Assembly (NCBI RefSeq): GCF_021654135.1
Contig: NZ_JAKGSD010000045.1
Span: forward strand, 1 to 64,000
DNA length: 64,000 nt
Source of the DNA: Amycolatopsis tucumanensis
GTDB lineage: Bacteria > Actinomycetota > Actinomycetes > Mycobacteriales > Pseudonocardiaceae
Direction: 5' to 3'
The notes beneath the pieces are model-generated. The model was not told where the DNA came from. It searched no databases and saw only the letters and a list, made by a program, of their open reading frames with translations. How positions within the stretch are numbered: the stretch's first letter is position 1; every line of letters starts with the position of its first letter. Made by a program: the position numbers and the translations under genes. Below, piece by piece: positions 28,345 to 37,257 of this stretch.

Positions 28345-29556
28345 CTACTCCGCGTAGCGGCGCGGCGTCACCACGCCCTCGCCGCTGGTGTCGTCGAAGC
28401 GGTAGACCTCCTGGCCGCGCACGAAGACCCGCATGGCGCGGTTCATCACGTCCAGCGGGTCGCCCGACCACAGCACGATGTCGGCGTCCAGGCCCGGCTT
28501 CAGCGAGCCGATCCGGTCGTCCAGCGACAGCATCGCCGCCGGGTTGACCGTCAGCGCCCGCAGCGCGGTCTCCGGGTCCAGCCCGTCCTTCACGGCGAGC
28601 GCGGCCTGGTAGACGAGGAAGTTGATCGGTACCACCGGGTGATCGGTGGTGATCGCGATCTTCACCCCGGCCCGCGCCAGGATGCCGGCCGACCGCAGCG
28701 TCCGGTTCCGCAGCTCGACCTTCGACCGCGTGGTGAACAGCGGCCCGAGGATCACCGGGACGTCCTTCTCCGCCAGCACATCGGCGATCAGGTGCCCCTC
28801 GGTGCCGTGGTTGACCACCAGCTTGTAGCCGAACTCCTCGGCGAGCCGGATCGCGGTCACGATGTCGTCGGCGCGGTGGGTGTGCTGGTCCCAGTACAGC
28901 TCGCCGTCGAGGACCTTCGCCAGGGTTTCCAGCGTCAGGTCGACGTCGAACGGCTTGCCCTCGGCCCGCGCGTGGTCGCGCTGCGCCGCGTAGTTGCGGG
29001 CCTTCGTGAACGCCTCGCGGATGATCGCCGCGACACCGAGCCTGGTCGACGGCGTCTGGTTCTTGTCGCCGTACACGCGCTTCGGGTTCTCGCCCAGCGC
29101 GCTCTTCACGCTGACCGCCTCGTCGAAGACCATGTCGAGCGCGGTGCGGCCCCACGTCTTCACCGCGACGGTCTGCCCGCCGATCGGGTTGCCGGAACCG
29201 GGCTTGATCACCACGCTGGTGACCCCGCCGGAGAGGGCGTCGTCGAAGCCGATCTCGAACGGGTCGATGCCGTCGATCGCCCGGAAGCGGGCGCCGTTCG
29301 GGTCGGTCATCTCGTTCGTGTCGTTGCCGGCCCAGCCCTCGCCCTCCTCGTGCACGCCGAGGTGGGTGTGAGCGTCGACGAACCCGGGCAGCACCCAGGT
29401 GCCCGACGCGTCCACCAGCTCCGCGTCCTCCGGGACGTCGACCTCCGCGGCCGTGCCGACCGCGGTGATCCTGCCGTTCTCGACCAGGACCGTGCCGCCG
29501 TCGATCGGGTCACCCTCGACCGGCACCACGTATCCGCCAACAATCGCCTTCACCAT
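28345..29556 (-). CDS. amidohydrolase superfamily protein
   Basis: 403 residues, metal-dependent hydrolase of the imidazolonepropionase/adenine-deaminase-like group. The N-terminal beta-sandwich start (MVKAIVGGYVVPVEG) is followed by the metal motif DAHTHLG (61-67), QHTHRADD and VNHGTEG histidines, and ITTDHPVVP with the metal Asp. Substrate unknown; it probably opens a cyclic amide. The ATG at 29556 is the natural start because the fold begins there. Eleven bases separate it from the GNAT gene upstream, so it is likely in one operon with GNAT and epimerase genes. Confidence 0.9.
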   Translation of the reverse strand: MVKAIVGGYVVPVEGDPIDGGTVLVENGRITAVGTAAEVDVPEDAELVDASGTWVLPGFVDAHTHLGVHEEGEGWAGNDTNEMTDPNGARFRAIDGIDPFEIGFDDALSGGVTSVVIKPGSGNPIGGQTVAVKTWGRTALDMVFDEAVSVKSALGENPKRVYGDKNQTPSTRLGVAAIIREAFTKARNYAAQRDHARAEGKPFDVDLTLETLAKVLDGELYWDQHTHRADDIVTAIRLAEEFGYKLVVNHGTEGHLIADVLAEKDVPVILGPLFTTRSKVELRNRTLRSAGILARAGVKIAITTDHPVVPINFLVYQAALAVKDGLDPETALRALTVNPAAMLSLDDRIGSLKPGLDADIVLWSGDPLDVMNRAMRVFVRGQEVYRFDDTSGEGVVTPRRYAE

Positions 29557-29567
29557 GGTCAGCCACG

Positions 29568-30032
29568 CTAACGGAACCGCTTCTCCAGGTGCACGAGGTG
29601 GTAGTGCGCCTCGGGGGTTCGTCCGGTTTCGACATATCCCAGCCGGGCGTACAGCCGCAGCGGGCCTTCGCTGAGCTCGCCCGTGAACAGCCGCAGCACC
29701 CGCACCTCCGGCGGCAGCCGGTCCTCGGCGGCCTTCATCAGCGCCGAGCCGAGTCCCGCGCCCTGACGGTCGGGCGCGACGACCAGCCGTCCGACCTCGC
29801 CCACCTCGCCCCGCAAACGGATCCGGACACTCGCGACCAACCGCCCCGACTCGCGGATGCCCCACGTGACCACGCCGGGATCGGTCAGCACGGCACGCAG
29901 CTCGTCGAGGGTCTCGACCAGCGGCGGCAGGTCGAGGCTCCGGTGCGCCCGCACCTCGGTGACGAACGCGGCGCGCTGCAGGGTCAGCAGCTCGCCCGCG
30001 TCCGCTGTGCCAAGTCTGACCGGGTCAGCCAT
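29568..30032 (-). CDS. GNAT family N-acetyltransferase
   Basis: 154 residues. The acetyl-CoA binding motif A appears as RLVVAPDRQGAGLGSALM near 82-99, followed by LYARLGYVETG (motif B) near 128-138. The N-terminus (MADPVRLGTADAGELL) matches standalone GNAT enzymes of unknown substrate. It overlaps the aldose epimerase gene by eight bases and precedes the amidohydrolase gene. Confidence 0.88.
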   Translation of the reverse strand: MADPVRLGTADAGELLTLQRAAFVTEVRAHRSLDLPPLVETLDELRAVLTDPGVVTWGIRESGRLVASVRIRLRGEVGEVGRLVVAPDRQGAGLGSALMKAAEDRLPPEVRVLRLFTGELSEGPLRLYARLGYVETGRTPEAHYHLVHLEKRFR

Positions 30033-30933
30033 GGACGCGGATGCCCCAGCTGCCGGTCCACGAGCCGCCCGGCTCCAGCTCGATCAGGTCGGTGCCGGAG
30101 TTCAGCGCGTCGGCCGGGCAGGTCATCGGCTCGATCGCGACGGCGCGGCCGCGGCCGACCAGGTCGGTGGGCGTGAACACCTGCACCCAGCCGAAGTCCG
30201 GCCCGGCCCACACGTCGACGCTGCGCTCGCCGTGGGACAGCACGTGGTGGAACCGGCCGTCCTCGGCCGCGACGAGACCGCCGAACGCGGTGTCCAGGTC
30301 GACCTCGGCGAGAACCCGGCCCTCGCGGAAGTCGTACTCGGTGCCCGCGGTGTCCTGCTCGTCGCCGTAGGGCAGCTGCTGGTCACCCACGTAGGGGCGC
30401 ACCCGGGTCGCCGGCAGGGTCAGCGTCAGCTCGTCGGTCGGCACGTCGCCGATGCGGAAGTACGGGTGCGCGCCGACGCCGACCCCGATGGCGGATTCGC
30501 CCTCGTTGCGGATCTCGTGGGTGACGGTCAGCTCGCGCGGCGCCAGGTCGTAGGTGATCCGCGCCTGCAGCGGCACCGGCCAGCCGGGCTGCTTCCCGAC
30601 CTCGATCTCGAACGTGATCGACGATTCGGCGTGCTCGACGAGCGTCCACTCGCGGTGCCGGGTCAGGCCGTGGATCGCGTTGCCGCGGGCCTCCTCGGTG
30701 ACCTCCAGCTGCTGTTCCTCGCCCTGGTAGGTCCAGCGCGCGGCCTTGGTCCGGTTGGGCCACGGCAGCAGGATCTGCCCGGCGCCCTTCGGCGGGTGCT
30801 CGTCCTCGGCGAAGGTCTCCAGGTAGGGCACGCCGCTGATCTCGAACGTCCGCAGGCCCGCACCGATCTCGGTGACGACGGCGCGCGCGTTGCCGCGGGT
30901 GATCTCGAACTGCTGTCCCGTGGGGTTGGCCAT
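30025..30933 (-). CDS. aldose 1-epimerase family protein
   Basis: 302 residues, galactose-mutarotase-like beta fold. Conserved residues include LPWPNRTKAARWTYQG near 56-71, IHGLTRHREW near 88-97 (first catalytic His), GVGAHPYFRIG near 150-160 (second His), and AIEPMTCPADALN near 268-280 with the catalytic Glu. Interconverts alpha and beta anomers of a sugar, or acts on a phosphosugar. First gene of a three-gene minus-strand unit. Confidence 0.9.
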   Translation of the reverse strand: MANPTGQQFEITRGNARAVVTEIGAGLRTFEISGVPYLETFAEDEHPPKGAGQILLPWPNRTKAARWTYQGEEQQLEVTEEARGNAIHGLTRHREWTLVEHAESSITFEIEVGKQPGWPVPLQARITYDLAPRELTVTHEIRNEGESAIGVGVGAHPYFRIGDVPTDELTLTLPATRVRPYVGDQQLPYGDEQDTAGTEYDFREGRVLAEVDLDTAFGGLVAAEDGRFHHVLSHGERSVDVWAGPDFGWVQVFTPTDLVGRGRAVAIEPMTCPADALNSGTDLIELEPGGSWTGSWGIRVHG

Positions 30934-30964
30934 GCGACGAACATAGCGCCCGGAGAACTAACTA

Positions 30965-30972
30965 GACCGGTC
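30965..30972. promoter_or_regulatory. operator-like palindrome GACCGGTC
   Basis: A perfect eight-base palindrome within ACTAGACCGGTCGTCATAGT, between the divergent epimerase and TetR genes. TAGACCGGTCTA-like sites are known for regulators of the LmrA/YxaF branch to which the neighbouring TetR belongs (family knowledge), making self-regulation likely. Confidence 0.6.
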
Positions 30973-30999
30973 GTCATAGTTTGGGCTACGGTGATGGTC

Positions 31000-31575
31000 A
31001 TGGTCCGGAGAACCGACACCCGCAACCGCATGGTCGCCTCGGCCGCGGAGCTGTTCCACACGCAGGGCTACCACGCGACCGGGCTGAACCAGCTGGTCAG
31101 CGCCGGTGGCGCGCCGAAGGGCTCGCTCTACTTCCACTTCCCCGGCGGCAAGGAGCAGCTGGCCGCCGAGGCGGTCGCGTTCTCCAGCGAGAACATGGCA
31201 GCCCTGCTGCGCGCGACGCTCGACTCCGCGCCGGACGCCGCGACGGCCATCACGCGGGTGATCGACGCGCTGGGCCGCAACCTCGTCGGCTCCGGCTACC
31301 GGTCCGGCTGTCCGATCGCGACGGTCGCGCTCGACGCCGGCGACAGCGAACCGATCCGCCAGGCGTGCACGGACGGGTACACGTCCTGGCACGCCGTCAT
31401 CACCGAGTACCTCGCGGGACAGGGCATCGCGGCCGGGAAGGCGGCGACGCTGGCGACCATCGCGCTCAGCGCCATCGAGGGCGCCCTGCTCCTGGCCAAG
31501 ACCCAGCACGACCTCGCGCCGCTGCACGCCGTCGGCGAGCACCTGCGCGCCACCTTCGAACGGGAGCTGCCTTGA
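31000..31575 (+). CDS. TetR family regulator (LmrA/YxaF-like)
   Basis: 191 residues. The start MVRRTDTRNRMVASAAELF, the HTH segment GLNQLVSAGGAPKGSLYFHF and the C-terminal CPIATVALDAGD are typical of the LmrA/YxaF branch. In-frame GTG/ATG codons at 30991 and 30994 are alternatives. The stop overlaps the TTG of the metallo-hydrolase gene (TTGA), so both are translated together. Confidence 0.9.
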   Translation: MVRRTDTRNRMVASAAELFHTQGYHATGLNQLVSAGGAPKGSLYFHFPGGKEQLAAEAVAFSSENMAALLRATLDSAPDAATAITRVIDALGRNLVGSGYRSGCPIATVALDAGDSEPIRQACTDGYTSWHAVITEYLAGQGIAAGKAATLATIALSAIEGALLLAKTQHDLAPLHAVGEHLRATFERELP

Positions 31576-32402
31576 AGGTCCACCACCTCAACTGCGGAAC
31601 CATGCGCCCGCTCGGCGGCCGCCTGATCGACGGCCGCGGCGGGTTCCTGCACCGCGCCGAGCTGGTCTGCCACTGCCTGCTCGTCGACACCGGCGCCGAG
31701 CTGGTGCTGATCGAGACCGGCGTGGGGTCGCCGGCCGTCGACCGCGCCGCCGAGTGGCTGGGCGCGAATTTCGTGCGCATGGTCGGCATGCGGACGTCGG
31801 TGGCGGAGACCGCCGCCGAGCAGGTCCGGCGGCTCGGCTACGACGTCGAGGACGTCCGGCACATCGTCCTGACGCACCTCGACCTCGACCACGCGGGCGG
31901 GCTGGTCGACTTCCCGCACGCCACCGTGCACGTCTACGCCGAGGAACTGCGGGCCCTGCAATCACCGCGCGACGCGAAGGAACGCCTGCGGTACAAGCAG
32001 GTCCACTTCGCACACGGTCCACAGTGGAGCAGCTACGCGGACACCGGCGAGGAGTGGTTCGGCTTCGGCGCGGTGCGGGAGCTGAAGGAGCTGCCGCCGG
32101 AGATCCTGCTGGTCCCGCTCGGCGGGCACACGCGCGGGCACGCCGGGGTGGCGGTGGACACCGGCGACGGCTGGCTGCTGCACGCCGGTGACGCGTTCTT
32201 CCACCACGGCCAGATCGACCCGGCCCGCCCACACGCCACCCCGGGCCTCGCTTGGTTCGAGGCCCGGGTGGAGACCGTGTCCGGCGCGCGGCGGGAGAAC
32301 CACCGGCGGTTGCGCGAACTGGTGCGCGAACACGGCGACGAGGTCACGGTGCTGTCGGCGCACGATCCTTGGTTCCTGAGGCACGCATCGCGAACCAGTT
32401 GA
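31572..32402 (+). CDS. MBL-fold metallo-hydrolase
   Basis: 276 residues. The zinc motif THLDLDHAGG is at 101-110, preceded by LVDTGAELVLIETG (38-50) and followed by GGHTRGHAGV and LLHAGDAFFH. Belongs to the quorum-quenching-lactonase-like group of metallo-beta-lactamase fold enzymes; the actual substrate is unknown. The TTG start at 31572 is chosen because it overlaps the TetR stop and the fold begins at KVHHLNCGTMRP, a typical N-terminus. Its 3' end overlaps the convergent amino-acid permease gene by 59 bases. Confidence 0.88.
   Translation: MKVHHLNCGTMRPLGGRLIDGRGGFLHRAELVCHCLLVDTGAELVLIETGVGSPAVDRAAEWLGANFVRMVGMRTSVAETAAEQVRRLGYDVEDVRHIVLTHLDLDHAGGLVDFPHATVHVYAEELRALQSPRDAKERLRYKQVHFAHGPQWSSYADTGEEWFGFGAVRELKELPPEILLVPLGGHTRGHAGVAVDTGDGWLLHAGDAFFHHGQIDPARPHATPGLAWFEARVETVSGARRENHRRLRELVREHGDEVTVLSAHDPWFLRHASRTS
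32018..32028. repeat. TCCACAGTGGA palindrome, copy 4
   Basis: Exact copy within the TetR-coupled metallo-hydrolase gene. Confidence 0.8.
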
Positions 32403-33699
32403 CCACCCACAGCAGGAGACCGACGCCGAGCAGGATCGCCGCGATCACGTAGTCCCGCGCCGGCCGGCCGGACAGCGGGCTCACCAGGTACAGGCAGAAC
32501 ACCGCGGCCAGCGCCGGGATGATGGTGGGTGCGCGGAAGTGCGGGTGGTCCACCTTCTCCCGGCGCAGCACCAGCACGGCGATGTTGACGATGGCGAACA
32601 CCAGCAGCAGCAACAGCGCCGTCGTGCCGCCGAGCACCCCGATGTCCACGGTGGACACCAACACGATCGCGATGAGGCTGGTGAACAAGATCGACACCCA
32701 CGGCGTGCGGCGCAGCGGGTGCACCGTGCCGAGCACCTTCGGGATGATCCGCTCGTTCGACATGCCGTAGAGCAGGCGGCTGGCCATCAGCATGTTGATC
32801 AGGGCCGAGTTGATGACCGCGAACAAGCCGATCGCGGAGAACACCTCGCGCGGGAAGCCGGGCGCGCCGACGTCGAGCACCTTCAGCAGGGCGTTGCTCT
32901 TCGCGGCGGACAGCTCGTCCGCCGGCACCAGCAGGGAGGAGGTCAGCGACACCAGCACGTAGATGGTGGCCGCGACGACCATGCCCCACAGCATCGCCTT
33001 CGGGAAGATGCGCACCGGGTCGCGGCACTCCTCGGCCATGTTGACCGAGTCCTCGAACCCGACCATCGCGAAGAACGCCAGCGAGGTCGCCGAGGTGATG
33101 GCGACGAGCGCGGTCTGGTCGGCGGTGTCGATCTCGACGAGGCGGCCGGCGTCGCCGGAGCCGTTGAGCACCGCCCACACGCCGACACCGATGATGATCA
33201 GCAGGCCGGACACCTCGATGCAGGTGAGCACCAGGTTCGTCTTCACCGACTCGCTCACGCCGCGGAAGTTGATGGCGGCGAGCCCGACGATGAACAGCGG
33301 CGCGATCAGCCAGCCCGGGAGGTCGACGAACTCCTTCAGGTAGGTGTTGGCGAACGCGATCGCGGCCGAGGACGCGGACGTGATGCCCGAGCACATCACC
33401 GCGAACGCGACCATGAACGTCAGGAACGGGATGCGGAAGGCGCGGTTGGTGTAGAGCGCGGCGCCCGCCGCTTTCGGGTACTTCCCGACGAGTTCGAGGT
33501 AGCTGAACGCGGTCATGAACGCGACCACGAAGGCCAGCAGGAAGGGCAGCCACAGCGCGCCGCCGACGCGTCCGGCCACCTGCCCGGTCAGGGCGTAGAC
33601 GCCGGTGCCGATGATGTCCCCGACCACGAAGAACAGCAGGAGCTTCGGGCCGATGACCCGTTTGAGGGCCGGTTCCTGAGTAGCGTTCACCTCAGTCAT
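32344..33699 (-). CDS. amino acid permease (APC superfamily)
   Basis: 451 residues with about 12 predicted membrane helices. The first helix holds VVGDIIGTGVYALTG, the substrate-binding unwound segment of APC transporters, and the sixth has the motif SLAFFAMVGFEDSVNMAEE typical of cationic or broad-range amino-acid carriers. The C-terminus is hydrophilic and overlaps the convergent metallo-hydrolase gene. Substrate unassigned. Confidence 0.9.
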   Translation of the reverse strand: MTEVNATQEPALKRVIGPKLLLFFVVGDIIGTGVYALTGQVAGRVGGALWLPFLLAFVVAFMTAFSYLELVGKYPKAAGAALYTNRAFRIPFLTFMVAFAVMCSGITSASSAAIAFANTYLKEFVDLPGWLIAPLFIVGLAAINFRGVSESVKTNLVLTCIEVSGLLIIIGVGVWAVLNGSGDAGRLVEIDTADQTALVAITSATSLAFFAMVGFEDSVNMAEECRDPVRIFPKAMLWGMVVAATIYVLVSLTSSLLVPADELSAAKSNALLKVLDVGAPGFPREVFSAIGLFAVINSALINMLMASRLLYGMSNERIIPKVLGTVHPLRRTPWVSILFTSLIAIVLVSTVDIGVLGGTTALLLLLVFAIVNIAVLVLRREKVDHPHFRAPTIIPALAAVFCLYLVSPLSGRPARDYVIAAILLGVGLLLWVVNWFAMRASGTKDRAPTAP

Positions 33700-33927
33700 G
33701 CCCGAGAAGTGTGCCCGAATCCGGATTGCCCGGCCACGCTTTCGGGGTAATGCCCGCCGTTTGGATCAACGCTGGGGGGTAACACCGGTGCGTCGACGGC
33801 TTTCGAAGGGGCACCGCCGAATGGCCGAGCGCCCGCGCGCCGCGCCCGCGGGGGGCCGGAGGACGATCCCGACGTCCTCCGGCCCCGGTGGCACGCGTGA
33901 CCGGCCGGGCACCGGGTAACCGGAACC

Positions 33928-34410
33928 GTGGACGGTTACCTGGCGATCTACCTCAACGACCAGCTCGCGCTCGGCATCGGCTGGCGTGAGCTGGCCCGGC
34001 GGGCCGCGGGCAACAACCGCGGCACCGAAGTGGGTGACGCACTCGCGCACGTGGCGACGGAGATCGCCGAGGACGTGGACACCTTCCGGTCGATCATGGA
34101 CCAGCTCGGCGTGCGCCAGAACCCGCTCAAGACGGCCGCGGTGTTCGGGGCCGAGCGGCTCGCCCGCCTCAAACCCAACGGGCGGCTGCTGGCGTACTCA
34201 CCGCTGAGCCGCTTCCTGGAACTGGAAGTGCTGACCATGGGGATCGACGGGAAGAAGCAGCTGTGGACCACGCTGCGGGACCTGGCCGGGCTCGCCGACC
34301 GGGTCCCCGGAGTCGATTTCGACGCGCTGATCGAACGGGCCGCGGGGCAGCGTTCGCTGCTGGAGCCGCACCGCGTCCAGGCGGGGACAGAAGCGTTCAG
34401 GGCCGGGTGA
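33928..34410 (+). CDS. conserved helical protein of unknown function
   Basis: 160 residues from a GTG start, with no membrane segment or signal peptide. It appears all-helical with conserved-looking acidic and Arg positions (GNNRGTEVGDALAHVATEIAEDVDTF, shown here as two parts: GNNRGTEVGDALAH and VATEIAEDVDTF). Its pattern recalls a four-helix bundle, but no metal motif is complete, so I assign no function. It overlaps the convergent VOC gene by 14 bases. The 228 bases before it show no other gene. Confidence 0.7.
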   Translation: MDGYLAIYLNDQLALGIGWRELARRAAGNNRGTEVGDALAHVATEIAEDVDTFRSIMDQLGVRQNPLKTAAVFGAERLARLKPNGRLLAYSPLSRFLELEVLTMGIDGKKQLWTTLRDLAGLADRVPGVDFDALIERAAGQRSLLEPHRVQAGTEAFRAG

Positions 34411-35116
34411 TCACGCCGAAGTCCACTCCGGACGGATCGGTGATCGTCGCGATGCGGCCGTACACGAAGTCCTCCGGTTCGGTGGACTTCCCGCCCGCCG
34501 CGAGCGCCCGCGCGATCGTCTCGTCGGTGTCGGCCACCTCGAACGTCGTGGACCACCTGGAGTCCGCAGGGCCGGGCACGCCCATGATCCCGCCGACTTC
34601 GTGCCCGTCGGGGCGGCGGAGGAACGTGAAGTCCAGCTCGGGCAGGTCTGCGTTGCGGTCCAGCGTGAAGCCGAACACCTGCGGGTAGAAGGCGCGGGCG
34701 TGCTCGGGCCGCGCGGTGGTCAGGTCGTTGCGGACGAGCGAGCCGGGCTCGTTGACCACCTGGCAGCCGGGCAGCTCACGCCCCTGCCACAACCCGAACC
34801 GCGCGCCGACCGGGTCCACCGCCAGCGCGATCCGGGCGCGGTCGCCGAATTCGGCGGGACCCTCGACGACCTGCCCGCCCGCGGCGCGCACCCGCTTCGC
34901 GGTGGCGTCGCAGTCGGCGGTCGCGAGGTACGTCGTCCAGGCCGGGGCGCCTTCGGCGAACCCGGCGGCCACGCGGTCGCCCAGCAGGAACAGGTCGTCG
35001 CGCGTGGTCCACCCGAACACGGCGCGGTAGAACGCGGTGGCGCGCGGGAGGTCGGGGGCGGTGAGGGCCATCCAGGTCGGGGTGCCCTCGGGCTGGTTGG
35101 TGTCGACGGAGCTCAT
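34397..35116 (-). CDS. VOC family protein, two glyoxalase-like domains
   Basis: 239 residues with two tandem beta-alpha-beta-beta-beta modules: residues about 14-122 (WMALTAPDLPRATAFYRAVFG) and about 130-239 (NDLTTARPEHARAFYPQVFG). Such proteins include glyoxalase I, dioxygenases and antibiotic-binding proteins. The ATG at 35116 fits the domain start. It is probably co-transcribed with the MFS exporter gene upstream (38 bases apart), which would fit a binding or detoxifying role. Function not resolved. Confidence 0.85.
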   Translation of the reverse strand: MSSVDTNQPEGTPTWMALTAPDLPRATAFYRAVFGWTTRDDLFLLGDRVAAGFAEGAPAWTTYLATADCDATAKRVRAAGGQVVEGPAEFGDRARIALAVDPVGARFGLWQGRELPGCQVVNEPGSLVRNDLTTARPEHARAFYPQVFGFTLDRNADLPELDFTFLRRPDGHEVGGIMGVPGPADSRWSTTFEVADTDETIARALAAGGKSTEPEDFVYGRIATITDPSGVDFGVITRP

Positions 35117-35154
35117 ACCGCGAACGGTAGGAGCCGAGCAGGTCAGTTCCCGTC

Positions 35155-36441
35155 CTACTTCGCCACCGCCGCGGCCCGGTAGCGCCAGAACGCCGGCAGC
35201 AGCGCGACGGCGATCGCGATGAACACGATGACCAGCACCCCGCCACCGGTCGCGGCGGCGGCCGTGCCGACCGCGGCCGCGGTCCAGCCGTGCGTGAGGT
35301 CGGCGATCCGGGGCCCGCCCGCGACGACGACCGTGAACGCGCCCTGCATGCGGCCGCGCATCTCGTCGGTCGCGGCCATCACCAGGATCGCCTGCCGGTA
35401 GATCGCGCTGACCATGTCCGCCGCGCCGGCCAGGCACAGGAACACCACGGCGAGCCACAGCGAGCTCGACAGCCCGAACCCGACGATGGCCAGGCCCCAG
35501 GCGCAGATCGCGATCGTGACGGCGACGCCCTGCCTGCGGACGCGGCCGAGCCAGCCGGAGAACAGCCCGATGACCACCGAGCCGATCGGGATCGCCGCGT
35601 ACAGCCAGCCCAGGGCGAGGCCACCGCCGGGCGGGTCGCCGAACGTGCGCTCGGCCATCTCCGGGAACAACGCGCGCGGCATGCCGGCGACCATGGCGAT
35701 GATGTCCACGACGAACGAGGCGAGCAGGACCTTCTGGGTGCCCATGTAGCGGAAGCCGTCGAGGACGTCCTTCAGCCCGGCGGCCCGGACGGTGCCGGAC
35801 AGCGGCGGCAGCGGGGGCAGCCGCCAGACCGCGTACAGGGCGATGACCAAGGCGATCGTGTCGATGAGGTAGAGCGTGGGCAGGCCGATCACCGGCATCA
35901 GGGCGCCGGCGGCCATCGGCCCGAACACCATGCCGAACGTGTTGACGGTGCCGGACAGCGCGGCCGCCGCGGGCAGCAGTTCCGGTTCGATCAGCCGGGC
36001 CACGATCGCGCTGCGGGTCGGCATGTTGATCGCGAAGAACGCCTGGTTGAACGCGAGGAGCACGAAGACGAGCCACACCGAGCCGACGTCGAAGAACGCC
36101 TGCGCCCAGAGCAGGGCGGACACGACGGCGATGCCGGTGTTGCCGACGATGAGCAGCTTCCGGCGGTCGACGGTGTCGGCGATCGCGCCGCCCCACAGCC
36201 CGAAAACGAGCAGCGGCACCAGCGCGACGATGCCGGTCAGGCCGACGTACCCGGACGAGCCGGTGAGGTCGAAGACCTGCTTCGGCACGGCGACGGTGGT
36301 GAGCTGGCTGCCGATCGCGGTGATCGCGGTGCCGCTGAACAGGCGCCGGAAGGCGGGTGTGCGCAGCGGCCGCACGTCCACAACGACCGATTTCAGCAGT
36401 TTGCGCTTCTTACCCCGTTGTGACCCCGCCTCGACACTCAC
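35155..36441 (-). CDS. MFS transporter (EntS/MFS_3-like exporter)
   Basis: 428 residues with about 12 helices. The loop 2-3 motif GAIADTVDRRKLLIVGN (near 80-96) is the MFS motif A variant of the EntS/drug exporter group, and RPLRTPAFRRLFSGTAIT starts the fold. Likely exports a small molecule such as a drug or siderophore. An inverted repeat directly upstream suggests regulated expression. Confidence 0.88.
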   Translation of the reverse strand: MSVEAGSQRGKKRKLLKSVVVDVRPLRTPAFRRLFSGTAITAIGSQLTTVAVPKQVFDLTGSSGYVGLTGIVALVPLLVFGLWGGAIADTVDRRKLLIVGNTGIAVVSALLWAQAFFDVGSVWLVFVLLAFNQAFFAINMPTRSAIVARLIEPELLPAAAALSGTVNTFGMVFGPMAAGALMPVIGLPTLYLIDTIALVIALYAVWRLPPLPPLSGTVRAAGLKDVLDGFRYMGTQKVLLASFVVDIIAMVAGMPRALFPEMAERTFGDPPGGGLALGWLYAAIPIGSVVIGLFSGWLGRVRRQGVAVTIAICAWGLAIVGFGLSSSLWLAVVFLCLAGAADMVSAIYRQAILVMAATDEMRGRMQGAFTVVVAGGPRIADLTHGWTAAAVGTAAAATGGGVLVIVFIAIAVALLPAFWRYRAAAVAK

Positions 36442-36450
36442 AACCGACCA

Positions 36451-36471
36451 GTTTAGCCGCGCTAACTAAAC
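36451..36471. promoter_or_regulatory. inverted repeats before the MFS exporter gene
   Basis: TTAGC-CGC-GCTAA (36453-36465) lies inside a wider GTTTAG/CTAAAC pair. It is ten bases before the start codon. It shares GCTAAC with the iron-box consensus but matches fewer than half of its positions, so I call it an unassigned operator. Confidence 0.5.
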
Positions 36472-36548
36472 AGCGCTGGTGATTTAGCTCGCCGGCAGCA
36501 GGGCGGGAACGCAGAACTCGCGGCGGCGAGATCCGCGGTCGGCACGGG

Positions 36549-37220
36549 TCAGGGGGCGACGCGCTCGATGTGCCACCCGTCCTGGGTGCGCACGTACCGG
36601 AGCCGGTCGTGCAGCCGGTTCTGCTGCCCCTGCCAGAACTCGACGATCTCGGGCCGGATGCGCCACCCGCCCCAGTGCGGCGGCAGCGGCACCTCCTCGA
36701 CGTCGCCGAAGCGGCGCTCGATCGAGGACAGCGCGACGTCCAGGTCCCGGCGGCTCGTGACGACCTTCGACTGCGGCGACGCCCAGGCCCCGAGCTGCGA
36801 GCCGCGCGGGCGCTGCTTCCAGTACTCGGCGGTCTCCTTGACGTCGACCTTCTCCACCTCGCCGCGCACGGTCACCTGCCGCTGCAGCGCGTACCAGGGG
36901 AAGGTCGCCGACGCGTACCGGGTCACGGTCAGGTCGTGGCTCTTCTTCGAGGTGTAGTTCGTGTAGAACACGACACCGCGCTCGTCGAGGCCCTTGCAGA
37001 GCACGGTGCGGGAGGACGGTCGACCTTCGGCGTCGGCGGTCGCCAGCACCATGGCGTTGGCTTCGGCGACCCCGGCGGCGATGGCCTCGTTCAGCCAGTC
37101 CTGCAGCTGCTCGGTCCAGCTGCCGGCCAGGTCGGCCTCGTCCAGCGCCTTGCCGTCGTAGGCCACCCGCATGCCGGGAAGGCGTACCGCAACGTCGTCG
37201 ATGTTTTCGACCTCTGGCAT
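36549..37220 (-). CDS. pdxH: pyridoxamine 5'-phosphate oxidase
   Basis: 223 residues. FMN-dependent oxidase producing pyridoxal 5'-phosphate. Landmarks: GRPSSRTVLCKGLDERGVVFYTNY (in two parts SSRTVLCKGLD and GVVFYTNYTSKKS, about 77-97), EYWKQRPRGSQLGAWAS near 137-153, and the C-terminal EFWQGQQNRLHDRLRY (PLP site). The ATG at 37220 is chosen because GGAGG sits seven bases upstream. It stands alone between the MFS gene and the urease operon. Confidence 0.94.
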   Translation of the reverse strand: MPEVENIDDVAVRLPGMRVAYDGKALDEADLAGSWTEQLQDWLNEAIAAGVAEANAMVLATADAEGRPSSRTVLCKGLDERGVVFYTNYTSKKSHDLTVTRYASATFPWYALQRQVTVRGEVEKVDVKETAEYWKQRPRGSQLGAWASPQSKVVTSRRDLDVALSSIERRFGDVEEVPLPPHWGGWRIRPEIVEFWQGQQNRLHDRLRYVRTQDGWHIERVAP

Positions 37221-37257
37221 GTGCCAACCTCCGACCCGCTTACTCACCCGTAACAGC

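Noticed and set aside
33698-33919. 73-residue frame between the amino-acid permease and the helical protein gene
   Set aside because: Very Arg/Pro-rich, no ribosome site, and no recognisable pattern; consistent with chance in GC-rich DNA.
36451-36471. Iron box before the MFS exporter gene
   Set aside because: Shares GCTAAC with the consensus but fewer than half of the 19 positions agree; better described as an unassigned inverted repeat.
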